Shown: one piece after another, positions 53,242-62,348 of the stretch | How positions within the stretch are numbered: the stretch's first letter is position 1 | Layout: each line of letters opens with the position of its first letter | NCBI RefSeq assembly: GCF_041435435.1 | Contig: NZ_CP108494.1 | Span: 2,948,501 to 3,012,500 of the forward strand | Direction: 5' to 3' | DNA: 64,000 nucleotides | Source: Streptomyces sp. NBC_01241 | Lineage (GTDB): Bacteria; Actinomycetota; Actinomycetes; Streptomycetales; Streptomycetaceae | The notes under the pieces: model-generated | The model's input: only the letters and a program-made list of their open reading frames with translations | Databases searched by the model: none | Told to the model about the DNA's origin: nothing | Program-made: the position numbers and the translations under genes

Positions 53242-54313
53242 GCTGCGCGGCCCGGCCGTCGCCCCGCGTCCGCTCGACGCCCGCGCGCTGGCCGCCCTCG
53301 CCGCCAATCCGGGCTGCCGGCGCCGCGCCCTGCTGGACGGCGCCGGGGTGGACAAGGCCGCGCTGGCCACGGCGCTCGGTTCGCCCGCCCCGTTCGGCCA
53401 GTCGCAGTTCGCTCTCGTCCGGGGCAACGCCTTCGAGGCCAAGGTCAAGGCCGACGGCGGTACGGAGCTGATGCGGCTGCTGTACGAGCACCTCGGCGGT
53501 GCCGCCGATGAGCCGCGCGGGGTCCTGGTGCCCGATCTCACGGCGGCCGGTCCCGAGGGCCGCGCCGCGCGCACGGCGCTCGCGCTGCGGGAGGCGACCG
53601 AGGCGGGCGGCTGGGCGCTGCTGGACCACCCGATGCTGGCCCTGGAGGTGGCGGGCTCCCCCGCCTATCTCGAGCCGGACGCGGTGGCGGTGCACCCCGA
53701 CGGCACGTGGACGGTCGTCGAGATCAAGTCCTTCCCCATGATCGACGGTTCGGCCGACGCGGCGAAGGTCGGTGCGGCGGCCCGGCAGTCCGCCGTCTAC
53801 GTCCTGGCACTGGAGCGGATCGCGGAGCTCACGGAGGGTGCGGAGGTCGGACACCGGGTGCTGCTGGTCTGCCCGAAGGACTTCTCCAATCTGCCCGCCG
53901 CCTCCGTCGTGGACGTACGCAAGCAGCGTGCGGTCACCCGGCGGCAGCTGACCAGGCTGGCCCGGGTCGAGGACATCGCGGCGGCGCTGCCCGGGGGCAC
54001 CACCTTCGATCCGGGGTGCCCCCGGGAGCAGCTCGACGCCGCGGTCGAGTCGGTCGGCGCGGCGTACGCCCCGGAGTGCCTGGCGGCGTGCGAACTGGCC
54101 TTCCACTGTCGGGCGAAGGCCCGGGCGGCGGGTGCGGTGGAGGCGCTGGGGCGCAGTGTGCGCGGTGAGCTCGGCGGGCTGACGACCGTGGATGCGGTGC
54201 TGGCCGCAGCCGCGGGCAAGGTGGGCGACCCGGCGGATCCGACGGTCGCGGCGCTGCGACGGGCGGCGGCGCTGCGCGCCGAGGCTCTGGCGGGTGGTGC
54301 GGCATGTCGCTGA
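53081..54313 (+). CDS. Iron-sulphur PD-(D/E)XK nuclease, Cas4/RecB-like
   Basis: A 410-residue protein (GTG 53081 start uncertain; ATGs at 53126 and 53180 are alternatives). The nuclease core has E119 in [11 protein letters not shown]200 in LEPDAVAV, E214-x-K216 in VVEIKSF and the RecB-family Q236xxxY240 ([10 protein letters not shown]). Four cysteines are placed as in Cas4, AddB and Dna2: C79 (NPGCRRR) before the core, then C333-X3-C337-X5-C343 ([12 protein letters not shown]) after it, which should hold a 4Fe-4S cluster. So it is probably a DNA exonuclease or flap nuclease. It is the first gene of the operon with the unknown protein and the SF1 helicase. Confidence 0.8.
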   Translation: MSESLASGPPPQTPPMPRHRSTQTPRPAAHPGPMPLPPQERDERGATLRQRLAELRGPAVAPRPLDARALAALAANPGCRRRALLDGAGVDKAALATALGSPAPFGQSQFALVRGNAFEAKVKADGGTELMRLLYEHLGGAADEPRGVLVPDLTAAGPEGRAARTALALREATEAGGWALLDHPMLALEVAGSPAYLEPDAVAVHPDGTWTVVEIKSFPMIDGSADAAKVGAAARQSAVYVLALERIAELTEGAEVGHRVLLVCPKDFSNLPAASVVDVRKQRAVTRRQLTRLARVEDIAAALPGGTTFDPGCPREQLDAAVESVGAAYAPECLAACELAFHCRAKARAAGAVEALGRSVRGELGGLTTVDAVLAAAAGKVGDPADPTVAALRRAAALRAEALAGGAACR

Positions 54314-55917
54314 TCAGCACCCTGGCCCGGCTGGAGGCCGTGGAGAGCGGCCGGGCGCAGCCGATGGCGACGGTCCTGCACCGCCGTCTCACCGACCGGC
54401 CGCTCGTCGTCGTACCGCTGACCACCGCCGGTGAGGCGGGTGCGCCGCTGGGGGCGCTCGTCGGGACGGACCGGGAGGCGCCCCGGCTGCTGGCGGTGTC
54501 GCAGCCGCGCGACCGGGATCTGCGGTTCGCGTTCCTCGCGGAGCTGGCCGAGGCGGTGCTGCCGCACATCGAGGCGTACGAGGATGTCGTCGAGCCCGCC
54601 GAGCGCAACGAGACCGATCCGACGACCGGCAAGAAGGTCAAGGTCGAGGTCGAACTGTGCGCGGACGCACCTCAGTTGATCGTGCCGAGCCGGGCCGGCA
54701 TCGACTTCGTACGGCTGCTCGGCCGGTCCATGCGGTTCCGCCGCACCGCACAGGACGATCCCGACACCCCGTACCCCGCCCCGGCCCGTGTCCCGCTGCT
54801 GGGCCGCTGGCTGACGCACTACGGGGAGCGGGCCAGGGTGCCGGGCTCCTCGCTGCTGCTCGCCGCGACGGATCTGCTGAACCGGCACTGGGCGACCGGG
54901 CAGAGCAGCCTGGAGGATCAGCATCTGGGCGCGCTGCTTGCCTGGATCGACGCCCCGGCGGGCGAATCCGGGGCGTCGGCGGCGCTCCGCGCGGAGCTGG
55001 ACCGGGACGGCGCGGGCCAGCTGGTGTGCCCGCCGGCCGGTCCGGCGACCGATCCGGCGTTCGACAACCGGCTGTTGGCGCCCGCCATCGAGAAGTACGA
55101 CCGGGCGCGCACCTCGCTCGCCGCGGCCGAGGACGGCCTGGCGGCTGATGCCCGGCTTGCCGAACTGACCGGCGCCGAGCGGGAGATCAGGGCGCTGCTG
55201 GCCGCCGTGACCCGGCCGACCTGGGACGCGGTGTGGCGGGGGCTCGATCTGCTGAGGGAGCTGCCAGAAGGGGCCCGGGCCGAGGACCGGTGGACCAGGG
55301 ACCGCTGGTCGTTCACCGGTCACCGGGACCGGGTGCGCTCCGGTGAGCCGCCGCAGCCGCGCCGGGACGACGCGGTGACGGCGGCGCAGAAGCTGGCCTC
55401 GCGCGAGACGGCGCAGGCGCAGCTGGAGGCTCAGGAGGCGTTGGACGATCCGCTGGTCCTGGCCGGGCGGCGGCTGGCCGGTGAGGCGTTCGTCGGCGAG
55501 GTGGCGGACGTGGTGATGGCGTACAGCGAGTCCAAGCGCCCGTCCCCCCGCCCGCTGGTCACCGTCCGCACGGACGAGCGCCCGCATCTCGGGGAACGCG
55601 CCAAGGTGTACCGCTCATTGGACGGCAGGCCGCAGACCGCCGAGTTCGTCCGGTACGCCGAGGAGTCGGCGGACGGCGGCGCGCCCGCGCTGGTACTGCG
55701 GATCACCGACCGGATGGGCCGGAGCAAGGAACCGGCCCCGGGTTCGGTGCCGGAGCCGGGCGACCGGATCTCCTGGACCCTGTTCGAGCACGACCAGCGC
55801 GGCGGTCCGAAGCTGCCGGACCCGGAGGAGACGCCGTGGACCCATGGCGGACCGCCGGGCGCGGCCGGTGAGCGCGCCGAGCATCCCGATCCCGTGACCG
55901 CGGAGGACCTTCTGTGA
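54304..55917 (+). CDS. Large protein of unknown function between nuclease and helicase
   Basis: A 537-residue soluble protein with no family that I recognise. It begins [21 protein letters not shown] segment at about 95-125 is very polar (EPAERNETDPTTGKKVKVEVE), residues 150-330 are helical, and the middle-to-end part has TRPTWDAVWRGLDLLRELP, then EDRWTRDRWSFTGHRDRV and DDAVTAAQKLASRETAQAQLEAQEA, a likely coiled segment. The C-terminal 100 residues are beta-rich (RPLVTVRTDERPHLGERAKVYR). It overlaps the nuclease stop by 10 bases and the helicase start by 4, so the three proteins are probably made together. It may be the scaffold of the complex. Confidence 0.75.
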   Translation: MSLISTLARLEAVESGRAQPMATVLHRRLTDRPLVVVPLTTAGEAGAPLGALVGTDREAPRLLAVSQPRDRDLRFAFLAELAEAVLPHIEAYEDVVEPAERNETDPTTGKKVKVEVELCADAPQLIVPSRAGIDFVRLLGRSMRFRRTAQDDPDTPYPAPARVPLLGRWLTHYGERARVPGSSLLLAATDLLNRHWATGQSSLEDQHLGALLAWIDAPAGESGASAALRAELDRDGAGQLVCPPAGPATDPAFDNRLLAPAIEKYDRARTSLAAAEDGLAADARLAELTGAEREIRALLAAVTRPTWDAVWRGLDLLRELPEGARAEDRWTRDRWSFTGHRDRVRSGEPPQPRRDDAVTAAQKLASRETAQAQLEAQEALDDPLVLAGRRLAGEAFVGEVADVVMAYSESKRPSPRPLVTVRTDERPHLGERAKVYRSLDGRPQTAEFVRYAEESADGGAPALVLRITDRMGRSKEPAPGSVPEPGDRISWTLFEHDQRGGPKLPDPEETPWTHGGPPGAAGERAEHPDPVTAEDLL

Positions 55918-57248
55918 CGGCCGTATGCGACCCGGGCGCCCAGGCCGCGCGGGCGACCGACGCGATCCTCGCCGACACCCTGAACGGTACGTCGCGCGGC
56001 ATCGTGGTGGACTCCCCGCCGGGCGCGGGCAAGTCGACGCTCGTGGTGCGCGCGGCGCTCGAACTCGCGGCGGCCGGGCACCCGTTGATGGTGATCGCGC
56101 AGACCAACGCCCAGGTCGACGACCTGGTGGTGCGGCTGGCCGAGAAGGACCCGGGGCTGCCGGTCGGCCGCTTGCACAGCAATGACTCCGACCCGTACGA
56201 CAAGGTGCTGGACGGTCTGGCCAACGTACGGAAGTCGGCGAAGGCGTCGGATCTCGCCGGGCTCGACGTCGTCATCTCGACGGCCGCGAAGTGGGCGCAC
56301 GTGAAGAACGTCGAGCCGTGGGGCCACGCGATCGTCGACGAGGCGTATCAAATGCGTTCGGACGCGTTGCTGGCCGTCGCGGGCCTCTTCGAGCGGGCGT
56401 TGTTCGTCGGTGATCCGGGCCAGTTGGACCCGTTCTCGATCGTCGGCGCGGACCAGTGGGCGGGGCTGTCGTACGACCCGTCCGCGAGCGCGGTTTCCAC
56501 GCTGCTCGCGCACAACCCCCGGCTGCCGCAGCACCGGCTGCCGGTGTCGTGGCGGCTGCCCGCGTCGGCCGCGCCGCTCGTCTCGGACGCGTTCTATCCG
56601 TACACCCCGTTCCGCAGCGGTACGGACCACGGCGACCGGCGGCTGTCGTTCGGCGCCCGGTCCGACGGCTCGGCGCCGGACCGGGTGCTGGACGAGGCCG
56701 CGGAGTCCGGCTGGGGTCTGCTGGAGCTCCCGGCCCGGCACACCCCGCGCACCGACCCGGAGGCGGTGCGGGCGGTGGCCCTGGTCGTCCGCCGGCTGCT
56801 CGACCGGGGCTGCGCGGCGACGAGCGAACGCTCCCCCGATCCGGTCCCGGTGACGGCGGACCGGGTCGCGGTCGGCACCGCCCATCGCGACCAGGCGGCG
56901 GCGGTACGGGCGGCGCTCGCCGAGCTGGGCGTGACGGGCGTGGCGGTGGACACGGCGAACCGGCTCCAGGGCCGCGAGTTCGATGTGACGGTGGTCCTGC
57001 ACCCGCTGTCCGGCCGCCCGGACGCCACCGCGTTCCATCTGGAGACGGGCCGGCTGTGCGTACTGGCCTCGCGCCACCGGCACGCGTGCATCGTGGTGTG
57101 CCGGGCGGGCGTCGCGGAACTGCTGGACGAGCACCCGTCGACGGAGCCGGTGCAGCTGGGGGTCACGGTGAAGTTCCCGGACGGCTGGGAGGCGAACCAC
57201 GCGGTGCTGGCGCATCTGGCCGAGCACCGGGTGCGATGGGGGGTGTGA
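55914..57248 (+). CDS. SF1 helicase of the Upf1/Dna2 type
   Basis: A 444-residue superfamily-1 helicase. Motif I SPPGAGKST (34-42), Ia IAQTNAQVDDL (61-71), II VDEAYQ (141-146), III FVGDPGQLDP (154-163), IV SWRLP (202-206), V ANRLQGREFD (338-347) and VI VLASRHRHACIVV (373-385). The order and spelling fit SF1B enzymes that move 5' to 3', such as Upf1 and Dna2, but the protein is compact. The GTG 55914 start overlaps the previous stop (GTGA). With the iron-sulphur nuclease two genes before, it recreates the parts of Dna2 as separate proteins. Confidence 0.85.
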   Translation: MTAVCDPGAQAARATDAILADTLNGTSRGIVVDSPPGAGKSTLVVRAALELAAAGHPLMVIAQTNAQVDDLVVRLAEKDPGLPVGRLHSNDSDPYDKVLDGLANVRKSAKASDLAGLDVVISTAAKWAHVKNVEPWGHAIVDEAYQMRSDALLAVAGLFERALFVGDPGQLDPFSIVGADQWAGLSYDPSASAVSTLLAHNPRLPQHRLPVSWRLPASAAPLVSDAFYPYTPFRSGTDHGDRRLSFGARSDGSAPDRVLDEAAESGWGLLELPARHTPRTDPEAVRAVALVVRRLLDRGCAATSERSPDPVPVTADRVAVGTAHRDQAAAVRAALAELGVTGVAVDTANRLQGREFDVTVVLHPLSGRPDATAFHLETGRLCVLASRHRHACIVVCRAGVAELLDEHPSTEPVQLGVTVKFPDGWEANHAVLAHLAEHRVRWGV

Positions 57249-57340
57249 CGGCGCCCGATCACTGAACGCCGGACAGCCCCCTTGCGCGGCGTTGGACAAT
57301 GGAGGGTGGCCGTCGGGCCCACCGAAGGAGGAAACATCAC

Positions 57341-57682
57341 ATGGCACAACCCGAGCGGAACGAGCAGCAGCGGCTGCGCCCCGCGCCCCTGCTCTTCGAG
57401 CCGTCGGCGGCGGTCGCCGATCCCGAGCACTTCTTCGATCTGGAGTCGATGGAGGATCCGAGGGAACTGCTGGCCCGCGCCACCGAGCTCACCCTGGCGT
57501 TCCGTGCCGCGACGGACCGCGCGGTCGAGTTCCAGGCCATCGCGGCCGCCCAGCTCGCCGATCCGCGCCGGTTCGACCGGCTGACGACCGCGGACATCGC
57601 GCAGCGTGCGGAGTGGACCGAGGACTACGCCAAGAAGATGGTCGAGTTCGGCCGGGGTCTGCTGGGCGGGTCCGCGCCCTGA
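57341..57682 (+). CDS. Small conserved protein of unknown function
   Basis: A 113-residue acidic protein (LLFEPSAAVADPEHFFDLESM, then DPRELLARATELTLAFRAATDRAVEFQAI and TADIAQRAEWTEDYAKKMVEFGRGLL). Predicted to be almost all helical with no signal or membrane part. AAGGAGGAAAC before ATG 57341 is one of the strongest ribosome sites in the window. It follows the helicase by 92 bases and may have its own promoter. The C-terminal half could be a small DNA-binding helical domain, but this is not certain. Confidence 0.7.
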   Translation: MAQPERNEQQRLRPAPLLFEPSAAVADPEHFFDLESMEDPRELLARATELTLAFRAATDRAVEFQAIAAAQLADPRRFDRLTTADIAQRAEWTEDYAKKMVEFGRGLLGGSAP

Positions 57683-57893
57683 CGGCCGTACCGGCCTCGC
57701 CACGAGCACCGTGCCGGACCCACCACGACCACCGTCCCGGCCTCCGCCGTAGCCGCCGCCGGGTCCGTCGTCCCGCCTCCAGGTACCACCAGTGGCATAT
57801 GCCCGAGCGCAAGGTACTCCTCCCCACCCCGGCCTGTCCCGATTTCCGGCAACTCTCGGAATCCACTTGATCACTCCCGGTAGACATGGGCGC

Positions 57894-58601
57894 ATGAGTG
57901 CATGGCTGCCAGACGAAACGACCCTGCATCACGGCGACGACCCCCACTGCGGCGCCGACCTCTTCGCTCTCCTGCGGGACCGGGCCGCGAACCAGACGGC
58001 TCAGGTCACGGCGGCCGGTGCCGCCTGGCTCGCCGGCGCCTCGGCCTATCCGCGCAGCACGCTGGCGCAGTGGGAGGCCCACCCCTCCTCGCCCGGGGTG
58101 CTGCCGTGCGGTTCGGCCTTCGACGTGGTGAACGTGCCCACCCTCTTCGGCCGCCGGATGCTGGAGCACCTGTGGGCCGACGGCCCCGGCTCCGGCCCCG
58201 TCGCCACGCACCGCGGGCGGATGATGCTCTTCGCCTCCCCCGGTACCGCCCAGCGGCTGCCGTCGCTGCTCGACTGGGAGGAGTGGGGCAGCGGCCTCGA
58301 ACCGCCGGCCGGGACGGACCCGCGGGGGCGGGACGGCGACGGCGCGAGGGTTCCGCCGCTGCTCTGCCACGGCCCCGGGGATGCGGTGACCGTCCCCGCG
58401 CTGACCTGCACGTCCGCCACCCCCGGGCCCCGCTGGGTGGTGGCGCCCGACACCCGTAGCCCCTGGCTGCCGGGCCCGGACGTACTGCTCTGGGCCTGTG
58501 TGCGGGTGACCAGGTCGACTTCCTCGTCGGCGGCCCGGAATTCGATTTTTCCTCCCGCCGATCAGGGTGCTAATGTCTACGACGTCAGCAGGCGCCGCTA
58601 G
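57894..58601 (+). CDS. Degenerate primase/polymerase-like protein
   Basis: A 235-residue protein like those labelled bifunctional DNA primase/polymerase N-terminal in Streptomyces (from memory): DDPHCGADLFALLRDRA, AGAAWLAGASAYPRSTLAQWEAHP, GVLPCGSAFDVVNVP, GRMMLFASPGTAQRLPSLL and APDTRSPWLPGPDVLLWACV. Where active prim-pols have the metal pair hhDhD, this one has FDVVN, so only one Asp remains and it is probably inactive. The frame ends at TAG 58599-58601, ten bases inside tRNA-Lys, and its last 30 codons double as the tRNA promoter region. The gene follows the nuclease-helicase operon. Confidence 0.65.
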   Translation: MSAWLPDETTLHHGDDPHCGADLFALLRDRAANQTAQVTAAGAAWLAGASAYPRSTLAQWEAHPSSPGVLPCGSAFDVVNVPTLFGRRMLEHLWADGPGSGPVATHRGRMMLFASPGTAQRLPSLLDWEEWGSGLEPPAGTDPRGRDGDGARVPPLLCHGPGDAVTVPALTCTSATPGPRWVVAPDTRSPWLPGPDVLLWACVRVTRSTSSSAARNSIFPPADQGANVYDVSRRR

Positions 58602-58665
58602 CTCAGTTGGTTAGAGCAGCTGACTCTTAATCAGCGGGTCCGGGGTTCGAGTCCCTGGCGGCGCA
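58592..58665 (+). tRNA. tRNA-Lys (CTT)
   Basis: Acceptor stem GCGCCGC pairs with GCGGCGC, discriminator A58665, no encoded CCA. D arm TAGCTCAGTTGGTTAGAGCA, anticodon stem GCTGA-CTCTTAA-TCAGC with CTT at 58626-58628, T arm CCGGGGTTCGAGTCCCTGG. The 5' end overlaps the preceding reading frame by ten bases. Confidence 0.97.
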
Positions 58666-58671
58666 CAGACG

Positions 58672-58707
58672 GAAGAAGCTCCCTCGTGAAAGCGAGGGGG
58701 CTTCTTC
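58672..58707 (+). terminator. Terminator of tRNA-Lys
   Basis: GAAGAAG-CTCCCTCG pairs with CGAGGG-GGCTTCTTC around a TGAAAG loop, six bases after the tRNA. Confidence 0.88.
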
Positions 58708-58782
58708 GTGCTCGCGTCTTCGTGTCACGCGCCACATGTCAGGCGTCGTCCCGTCCGTGGTCGCGGCAGGGCCGCCCGCGTT

Positions 58783-60024
58783 CTACGTGCCCGTCGTGAT
58801 CCGGACCGTCCAGGCGCCCGACGGCGTCCGGTCGGCGACCTCGATCCTGGCGTGCGCGCCGGGGATGCTGAACGTCTCGCCGACCCGCATCGGAGCATCC
58901 GCGAGCGGCGCGTACACGGACCGGTCCCAGCAGGCGTCGGTGGTGGGGTGGGTGTCGATGACCTGGACGGGGCCGCCGCCGGACGGGGTTCCGTTGCGCA
59001 CCCGGTAGAGCAGGACGCCCTCGGCGCAGGTCGTCCGGTCGTTGCCGGTGGCGCTGCGGGCCTCGATGGCCACGGCGCTGCCCTCGCCGGTCCTGATCAC
59101 CGCGAGCCGGGTGCCGATGGAGGCGCCGGGCGCGGGCACGGCGGCCATCGGCTCCAGGGTGATGTCCCGGCTGCGCTGGACGCAGACCACCTGCCTGCGG
59201 TCCAGCCAGCCCAGCTTCCACTTGTGCCAGCCGAAGAGTTCCGGCGCGAGGCCGAACTGGCTGCCCATCACGTCCCAGTCGCCGACGTAGGTGTCCCAGT
59301 CGCCCTTGCCGTCGGACGGCCGGTGGTAGAGGTCCGGCAGGTCGAAGACGTGCCCGGTCTCGTGGGCCAGCACGTTGTGGTCCGGCGGGTGCTGCTCGAA
59401 GACGGTGACGACGCGCCGGATGTCCGCGCCGTCGGCGCGCACCGGCCGGTCGAAGTTGACGACCTTGGTGGCGTCGGAGTCGACCCCCGGGGCGTCCGGA
59501 TCGGCGACCAGGTAGACGATGTCGAACCGGGAGAAATCGACCTTCGGGTCGGCCGCGGCGATGGCGTCGCGCAGATAGGCGCTGCGCCGCTCGCTGTTCC
59601 AGTCCCGCTGTATTCCGTACCAGACAGAGGCCTTGGGCATCTGGATCCACTGCCGCAGCGGGTGCGGGCGCAGGGTGAATTTTCCGTACGAGGCCCGCTG
59701 GAAGAACTGGGTGGTGGCGGGGAAGTAGTCGGCGGTGAGCTCCTTGGGGGTGGCACCGGGGTGGTGGTCCGGGAAGGAGAGGAAGATCATGACCGCGTCG
59801 AGGGAGTGGACGGGGCGGGGGTAGGCGTCGTTCCACTCGTCCACCCCGAGCGAGTGGTGGACCTCGGTACGGGGCAGCGCGCACGGACCCGCTTCGCCGG
59901 TGGCGGCCACCGCGGGCCCGGCGACGAGGGAGGTGGCGGCGAGCGCCATCAGGGAGGTCGCCGCGGCAGCCGCTCTGCGCAGTCTCGGCCTCTCGCCCCC
60001 CCCGGTTCTGTGCAGACGCGGCAC
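58783..60024 (-). CDS. Secreted M6-type metalloprotease
   Basis: A 413-residue exported zinc protease. The signal peptide after GTG 60024 (basic RLHRTGGGERPRLRRAAAAA then a hydrophobic core ending GPAVAATG) is clear. The zinc site is VLAHETGHVFDLPDLY with HExxH and a further acid, followed by the M6-type GDWDVMGSQFG. The start is set by GGAGG five to six bases before the GTG. The C-terminal 130 residues are beta-rich (GTRLAVIRTGEGSAVAIEARSA). M6 members include immune inhibitor A; substrate is not predictable. It is divergent from the GGDEF-EAL gene. Confidence 0.85.
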   Translation of the reverse strand: MPRLHRTGGGERPRLRRAAAAATSLMALAATSLVAGPAVAATGEAGPCALPRTEVHHSLGVDEWNDAYPRPVHSLDAVMIFLSFPDHHPGATPKELTADYFPATTQFFQRASYGKFTLRPHPLRQWIQMPKASVWYGIQRDWNSERRSAYLRDAIAAADPKVDFSRFDIVYLVADPDAPGVDSDATKVVNFDRPVRADGADIRRVVTVFEQHPPDHNVLAHETGHVFDLPDLYHRPSDGKGDWDTYVGDWDVMGSQFGLAPELFGWHKWKLGWLDRRQVVCVQRSRDITLEPMAAVPAPGASIGTRLAVIRTGEGSAVAIEARSATGNDRTTCAEGVLLYRVRNGTPSGGGPVQVIDTHPTTDACWDRSVYAPLADAPMRVGETFSIPGAHARIEVADRTPSGAWTVRITTGT

Positions 60025-60406
60025 AACTACCTCCGGGTGCGAGCTGCGGTCACCCACTCACCCTGTGATGATTGGAGGCTTTCGTCCTGTTGAGCTGCCC
60101 CAGTCGAGTCAGCGGCCCTCCGGAGCGCCAACCCTCACGGACAGTCACAATCAATCACGCGAAGGTCGCGAGAGAACGGAAACGCTCGGAAACGATCAAT
60201 CGCGGGCAAACCGGATCAGCGGGCGACTGGCCCATGCGGGGCGAACGCGGGGCGCGGAGGGGTCGGGCGCTGGAACGGCCGACGCACCAGCCTCTATGCT
60301 TCACCAGGCCTTCCCGCGTGGTTTCCGCCTCCCACAGCGGCGCTCCGCGCGGCGGGCCAGTCCGGCCACACCTGTTCAGGACAGAACTGCACGGCGGGAG
60401 CGAACG
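60025..60406. promoter_or_regulatory. Divergent promoter region between the metalloprotease and cdgA
   Basis: About 380 bases without a convincing gene. It contains repeated short pieces (TCACCCACTCACCCTGTGA at 60050-60068; AATCAATCACGC and GATCAATCGCGG) and a less GC-rich part at 60140-60210. A TCACCCTGTGA near-palindrome lies about 35 bases before the protease start. I could not identify a clear BldD box by eye. Confidence 0.5.
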
Positions 60407-62284
60407 GTGAGCGGAACCTCCGAAGGGGCGAGGCCCGCGGCGGTCACATCCCCCCACTCCGCAGGGCCGTCGGCCACGGAGTGTCACCCTCCGTGGTCCG
60501 CTGCCGGGGCCCGGGGATCGGAGCCGCACGGCTATCGGGCCGCTTTCCGGGCCGCCACGCTCCCGATGGCCGTCGTCGACCACGAGGGACTGGTCCTCGC
60601 CGCCAACGACGCGCTCGGCGGGCTCCTCGGCTTCTCCGCCGCGGCACTGACCACGCAGTCGGCGGCCGATCTCCTCGACCTCGCGGCGGACGGCCGCACC
60701 TGGCACGCGTACCGCGAGGTGCTGCACGGCCGGCGCTCACGGTTCTGCTGCACCCGCAGGCTCAAGCACCCCGACGGGCGCGCGCTGTGGGCGGAGATCA
60801 CCGTCGTGCCGATGCCCGAACCGGAGGCGGGCCGGGCCGGCGCCCCGCGGCCCGGCACCGGCCGGGTGCTGCTCTCCGTCGCGGACGTCAGCGACCGGCG
60901 TGAGCTGCAGAAGCGGCTGCACCACCTCCAGATGCACGATCCGGTGACCCGGCTGCCCAACCGGGTGTTGTTCTTCGAACGGCTCTCGGCCGTCCTGGAG
61001 ACCCCGCCGTACGAGGACGGCAGTGTCGGCGGAGGGGGCCGGATCGGGCTCTGCTATCTCGATCTCGACGGTTTCAAGGCCGTCAACGACACGATGGGCC
61101 ACCGGATCGGCGACCGGCTGCTCGCCGCCGTCGCCGCACGGCTCACCGACTGCGCCGCCCAGGACCGCCCACACCGTCCCGGCGCCCATCTCGTGGCGCG
61201 CCTGGGCGGCGACGAGTTCGCGATCCTGGTCGAGGACTCCGCCGGTACGCAAGCGCTCACCGACCTGGCTCGCGCGGTCCTCGCCGCGCTGCAGAAGCCC
61301 TTCGACCTGGACGGGCAGCGGCTCTCCGTCTCGGCCTCGATCGGGGTGGTGGAACGGGCCGTGGCCGACACCTCGGCGACCGGTCTGATGCAGGCCGCCG
61401 ACACCACGCTGTACTGGGCGAAGGCGGACGGCAAGGCCCGCTGGACGGTCTTCGACCCGGAGCGCAACGCCCACCGGATGACCCGGCAGACGCTCTCCTC
61501 CCATCTGCGGCCCGCCGTCGAGCGCGGCGAGTTCACCATCGAGTACCAGCCGCTGGTCGGCATGGCCGACGGAGTCGTACGCGGGGTGGAGGCCCTGGTC
61601 CGCTGGAACCACCCCCAGTTCGGCCTGCTCTCACCGAATCGGTTCGTCGCGATCGCCGAGGAGGACGGCTCGATCGTCCAGCTCGGCCGGTGGGTGCTGC
61701 GGTCCGCGTGCCGCCAGGCCCGGCGCTGGCAGCTCGACCACCCGGCCGAGCCACCGCTGTTCATCAGCGTCAATGTCGCGGTCCGGCAGGTCTGGGACTC
61801 CGACCTGGTCACCGATGTCGCGGAGATCCTCGCCGAGACCGGCCTCGATCCCGCGCTGCTGCAGCTGGAGCTGACCGAGTCGGCGGTGATGGGCTCGGCG
61901 GGCCGCCCGCTCCAGGCCCTCCAGTCGCTCAGCGACATGGGCGTGCGGATCGCGATCGACGACTTCGGCACCGGCTACTCGAACCTCGCCTATCTCAGCC
62001 GGCTGCCCGTTTCCGTGCTGAAGCTGGACGGTTCGTTCGTACGCGGCTTCCGCTACGACGACGGCGACCGCCCGAGCCCCGCCGACGAGACGATCGTCGA
62101 GGCGATGGTGCACCTGGCGCACCGGCTGGGCCTGACCGTCACCGCGGAGTGCGTGGAGACCGCGGGCCAGGCCGAACGGCTGCGCAGGATCGGCTGCGAC
62201 ACCGGGCAGGGCTGGCTGTACTCGCGCGCGGTGGCCCCGGAACGGATCGCCGAACTGATCGGCGGCCGGAAGCTGAACCTCTGA
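60407..62284 (+). CDS. cdgA: PAS-GGDEF-EAL c-di-GMP enzyme (CdgA-like)
   Basis: A 625-residue cytosolic protein. Residues 45-165 are a PAS domain (LPMAVVDHEGLVLAANDALGG, RRLKHPDGRALWAEITVVPM). Residues 175-340 are GGDEF, with an intact active motif in RLGGDEFAIL and LCYLDLDGFKAVNDTMGH. Residues 360-615 are EAL, with EALVRWNHP, ELTESAVMG and IAIDDFGTGYSNLAYLSRLP intact. Both making and breaking c-di-GMP are possible. In streptomycetes c-di-GMP controls BldD and development; position suggests the S. coelicolor CdgA orthologue (from memory). GTG 60407 follows GGGAG. Confidence 0.9.
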   Translation: MSGTSEGARPAAVTSPHSAGPSATECHPPWSAAGARGSEPHGYRAAFRAATLPMAVVDHEGLVLAANDALGGLLGFSAAALTTQSAADLLDLAADGRTWHAYREVLHGRRSRFCCTRRLKHPDGRALWAEITVVPMPEPEAGRAGAPRPGTGRVLLSVADVSDRRELQKRLHHLQMHDPVTRLPNRVLFFERLSAVLETPPYEDGSVGGGGRIGLCYLDLDGFKAVNDTMGHRIGDRLLAAVAARLTDCAAQDRPHRPGAHLVARLGGDEFAILVEDSAGTQALTDLARAVLAALQKPFDLDGQRLSVSASIGVVERAVADTSATGLMQAADTTLYWAKADGKARWTVFDPERNAHRMTRQTLSSHLRPAVERGEFTIEYQPLVGMADGVVRGVEALVRWNHPQFGLLSPNRFVAIAEEDGSIVQLGRWVLRSACRQARRWQLDHPAEPPLFISVNVAVRQVWDSDLVTDVAEILAETGLDPALLQLELTESAVMGSAGRPLQALQSLSDMGVRIAIDDFGTGYSNLAYLSRLPVSVLKLDGSFVRGFRYDDGDRPSPADETIVEAMVHLAHRLGLTVTAECVETAGQAERLRRIGCDTGQGWLYSRAVAPERIAELIGGRKLNL

Positions 62285-62348
62285 CCCCGGGATGCGCGGC
62301 CCGGGGTCGGAGGGCCGGGGCCGATGTCAGAGGTCACCCGACAGCCTC

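Noticed and set aside
53081..57248. Cas4-like nuclease as part of a CRISPR-Cas system
   Set aside because: No repeat-spacer array, cas1, cas2 or effector gene is present in the window. The gene partners are a helicase and an unknown protein.
60058..60068. TCACCCTGTGA as a CRP site near the metalloprotease
   Set aside because: The spacing of the half sites (3 bases) does not fit the CRP consensus with 6 bases, and one match of this length is expected by chance.
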